Part shown: piece after piece, positions 61,894 through 64,000 of the stretch | Layout of the letters: each line of letters opens with the position of its first letter | How positions within the stretch are numbered: position 1 is the first letter of the stretch | Assembly (NCBI RefSeq): GCF_013694105.1 | Contig: NZ_JACEFG010000003.1 | Coordinates: 434,001-498,000, forward strand | Direction: 5' to 3' | Source: Halobacillus locisalis | Lineage (GTDB): Bacteria; Bacillota; Bacilli; Bacillales; Halobacillaceae | Length of the DNA stretch: 64,000 nucleotides | The notes under the pieces: model-generated | What the model was told of the DNA's origin: nothing | Databases searched by the model: none | The model's input: the letters and a program-made list of their open reading frames with translations, nothing else | Position numbers and translations under genes: made by a program

Positions 61894-63273
61894 ATGATGA
61901 ACGATTTGAACAATGGTGGATTGAAGCAATCGTTTTGGACCGGAATCGATTTGACTCTCCTATTTTTAGGGTTTTGGCTGGCTCGTGAACTCTTCTTTCA
62001 TTCAATGATATTACCCCCCCTATCTATAGCCGTAGCGCTTGGTGTAGCCTTCTTCATCTTTTCTTCTTTGGATGTATATTCTGACTGGAGGAGGAAATCG
62101 TGGATGACCCTTCTCTACACTCTTGTGTCAGGAATGATGCTCAGCGTTGCTTCCCTGTTGGTGGTGACAACTGTTACGTCCTGGTTTACTTATTCATTCG
62201 TCATTGTCGCCGGGACGATCCAGACCGTGTTGGTTCTAGGCCTTCGGATTACCGTTTGGCACATAAGTAAGAAATGGAGGCGTCCACGTTCGGTATGGTT
62301 CATTGGTGAAGGGTCCCAGGACAGTCAGGCATTTATCCAAAAGCTGATGCGTCAGCACGAAGGTCGGGTGCAGATCACCGGCCACTTAGATGCATTTGAT
62401 GAAGAGCGGCTGCTCTCTGTGATGCATGAAGTGGATACGTTGCTGCTCAGTCCATCCATGAGCCAAACGCAGAAGCGAATGGCATCCGAAATGGGGGAGA
62501 AGTACGGAAAAGAAGTACTGATCATTCCTGAAATGTACGACTTATCGATTCGCAGTGCTCACACAGAGCAAGTGGATGATATGATCGTTTTTTCCATAAG
62601 ACCTTTGTATATATCGAAGGACGAGAGAGTCGTGAAGAGGAGTGTGGATATCATCGTTGCCATCATGCTCCTTGTTCTCACCAGCCCTATCTTTATCATC
62701 GTCTACTTGATGGTATCGATGACGTCCAAAGGTCCGGCATTCTTTAAACAGGAGCGTCTCGGCCTGAATGGAAAACCATTTCATATCTATAAGTTCAGAA
62801 GCATGGTGCAGGATGCAGAACAGAAGACTGGGCCAGTACTCGCGACAGATAAAGATCCTCGCATTACACCGGTGGGAGCTATGATTCGTGCGACAAGACT
62901 CGATGAGCTGCCTCAGTTGCTCAATGTCCTCAAAGGAGACATGAGTCTGATCGGTCCAAGACCAGAGAGGGAACACTTCGTCCTGCTCTTTGATGAACAA
63001 TACGCGAACTACCGTCAACGGATGAATGTGAAACCTGGAATTACCGGTCTCGCCCAAATTTCAGGAAATTACACGACATCAGTCGAAGATAAGCTCCGTT
63101 ACGATTTGATGTATGTCCGTCAATATTCGCTCGGTCTTGATTTTCGGATTCTGCTACAAACCATAAGAGTCATGCTTCAACGTGAACAGGCGAAAGGGTT
63201 GGAATCAATTCCGGCTGTGCTGCGCGAAGAAGAGACAGCGCGAAAACTTAACCATCAAAAAGCAGTCCACTAA
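61894..63273 (+). CDS. Polyprenyl glycosylphosphotransferase (priming enzyme)
   Basis: 459 residues from ATG 61894 with AGGGAGGA upstream. Four or five N-terminal helices, a CoA-binding-like domain (VWFIGEGSQDSQAFIQKL), then a Bac_transf catalytic domain: KRSVDI (from K248), KFRSM (K300-M304), DELPQ (D337-Q341), GPRPER, KPGITGLAQISG (from K380). Transfers the first sugar-1-phosphate to undecaprenyl phosphate to start each repeat unit. Confidence 0.92.
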   Translation: MMNDLNNGGLKQSFWTGIDLTLLFLGFWLARELFFHSMILPPLSIAVALGVAFFIFSSLDVYSDWRRKSWMTLLYTLVSGMMLSVASLLVVTTVTSWFTYSFVIVAGTIQTVLVLGLRITVWHISKKWRRPRSVWFIGEGSQDSQAFIQKLMRQHEGRVQITGHLDAFDEERLLSVMHEVDTLLLSPSMSQTQKRMASEMGEKYGKEVLIIPEMYDLSIRSAHTEQVDDMIVFSIRPLYISKDERVVKRSVDIIVAIMLLVLTSPIFIIVYLMVSMTSKGPAFFKQERLGLNGKPFHIYKFRSMVQDAEQKTGPVLATDKDPRITPVGAMIRATRLDELPQLLNVLKGDMSLIGPRPEREHFVLLFDEQYANYRQRMNVKPGITGLAQISGNYTTSVEDKLRYDLMYVRQYSLGLDFRILLQTIRVMLQREQAKGLESIPAVLREEETARKLNHQKAVH

Positions 63274-63291
63274 TTCAGGAGGGATGACCGA

Positions 63292-64000
63292 ATGGTTGAA
63301 GAGAAAGTTTCCATTATTACACCCGCTTATAATGCTGCTCGCTATGTGAGGGAAACCATACGTTCTGTTCAATCTCAGACTCATGAGAATTGGGAAATGT
63401 GGATAGTGGATGATTGTTCAAAAGATGAAACGGTTCGCATCATTGAAGAGGAAATCCGAAAAGATCCGCGCATTCATTTGATCGCATTGAACGAGAATGG
63501 AGGGCCGGCCCATGCGAGGAATACAGCGCTTCAGGCCGCTAACGGACGTTACATTGCGTTTTTGGATAGCGATGATGTATGGAAACCTAACAAGTTGTCG
63601 AGACAGTTAGAACTTATGAAAGAACATCAAGCTGCTTTCTCTTTCACGTCATATCGAATCATGAGTGAAGACGGGATTCAATCAGACGTAGTATTTCACG
63701 TACCGCAGCAAGTCAGCTATCAAGACTTATTGAAGAATACATCGATTGGAACATTGACGGTCGTGATCGATCAGAAAGCAATCGGTCCTTTGAGGATGCC
63801 TTTGTATCGGGACTGTTCCGAGGATTTCGGGTTTTGGCTGTCGATTCTATCTCAAGGAATTACAGCACTCGGCATAGATGAAGAATTGGCCGTTTACCGC
63901 AAATGTGATCAGTCCTTATCCAGTAACAAGTGGAAGTCAGCCAGAAAAACGTGGAATACGTATCGAAAAGTAGGAAAGATTACGATCCCTCATTCGATGT
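63292..64000 (+). CDS. GT2 glycosyltransferase, truncated by window edge
   Basis: ATG 63292 follows AGGAGGGA. GT-A fold motifs: VSIITPAYNAARYVRETIRS, VDDCSKDET, NGGPAHARNTAL and FLDSDDVW (DxD metal site). Continues past the window edge without a stop. Part of the eps operon, adding a sugar to the repeat unit. Confidence 0.92.
   Translation, partial: MVEEKVSIITPAYNAARYVRETIRSVQSQTHENWEMWIVDDCSKDETVRIIEEEIRKDPRIHLIALNENGGPAHARNTALQAANGRYIAFLDSDDVWKPNKLSRQLELMKEHQAAFSFTSYRIMSEDGIQSDVVFHVPQQVSYQDLLKNTSIGTLTVVIDQKAIGPLRMPLYRDCSEDFGFWLSILSQGITALGIDEELAVYRKCDQSLSSNKWKSARKTWNTYRKVGKITIPHSM

Overview
The window looks like chromosome from a low-to-mid GC, spore-forming-type Bacillaceae, most likely a moderate halophile of the Halobacillus group. 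This rests on Bacillus-type ribosome binding sites, many GTG/TTG starts, lipobox lipoproteins, YuzF/YkvA/DUF3221/DUF4397 proteins, YtrA-type GntR regulators with ABC transporters, an NhaC-type antiporter, and GTTCTTT palindromes resembling SinR operators. The genus is an inference. No rRNA, tRNA, CRISPR array, intact insertion sequence or prophage was seen.

Layout. 0-3.6 kb: small surface, membrane and DUF genes. 3.9-12.9 kb: a Gram-positive Pel polysaccharide locus. It holds galE, a secreted GH114-type galactosaminidase, and the divergent pelD-pelE-pelA(deacetylase)-pelF-pelG operon, whose genes overlap at every junction. 13-23.5 kb: a lipoprotein, small ORFs, an overlapping SDR/QueA-like/VOC operon, an alpha/beta hydrolase, a stand-alone Z1-domain ATPase, a chemotaxis receptor, an SDR and a DUF202 protein. 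24-35.3 kb: an all-plus-strand run of accessory single genes (GNATs, MFS pump, Nudix, LD-carboxypeptidase, nitrilase-like, CPBP protease). Several carry small lesions. 35.6-42.9 kb: two GntR/ABC loci flanking a tcyABC-type cystine importer. 43.3-45.9 kb: an SsuABC/NMT1-like ABC importer. 46-53.7 kb: an Eis-like acetyltransferase, a CHY zinc protein, an NhaC antiporter, azoR, an oxidoreductase, a VCBS-repeat protein and two intergenic tandem arrays. 53.8-64 kb: a beta-helix protein, then an eps-type exopolysaccharide operon running off the right edge.

Together the window carries two separate biofilm-matrix systems. Pel has a c-di-GMP-type RxxD receptor site in PelD. Its GalE has a Cys at the position that admits N-acetylated sugars, fitting supply of UDP-GalNAc. 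The eps operon has two perfect GTTCTTT-NN-AAAGAAC palindromes in its promoter region and a third, nearly perfect one inside the operon before the priming sugar transferase. It also starts with a 16-codon leader peptide overlapping the first gene.

The least expected structure is a dispersed composite intergenic repeat. Module A is bounded by GGTGGCGTGGAAACG arms and module B by AAGGTTCTGTT arms. There are four copies (about 3.6, 16.6, 20.3 and 50.9 kb). Two are internally deleted, and two lie between near-identical terminator hairpins.
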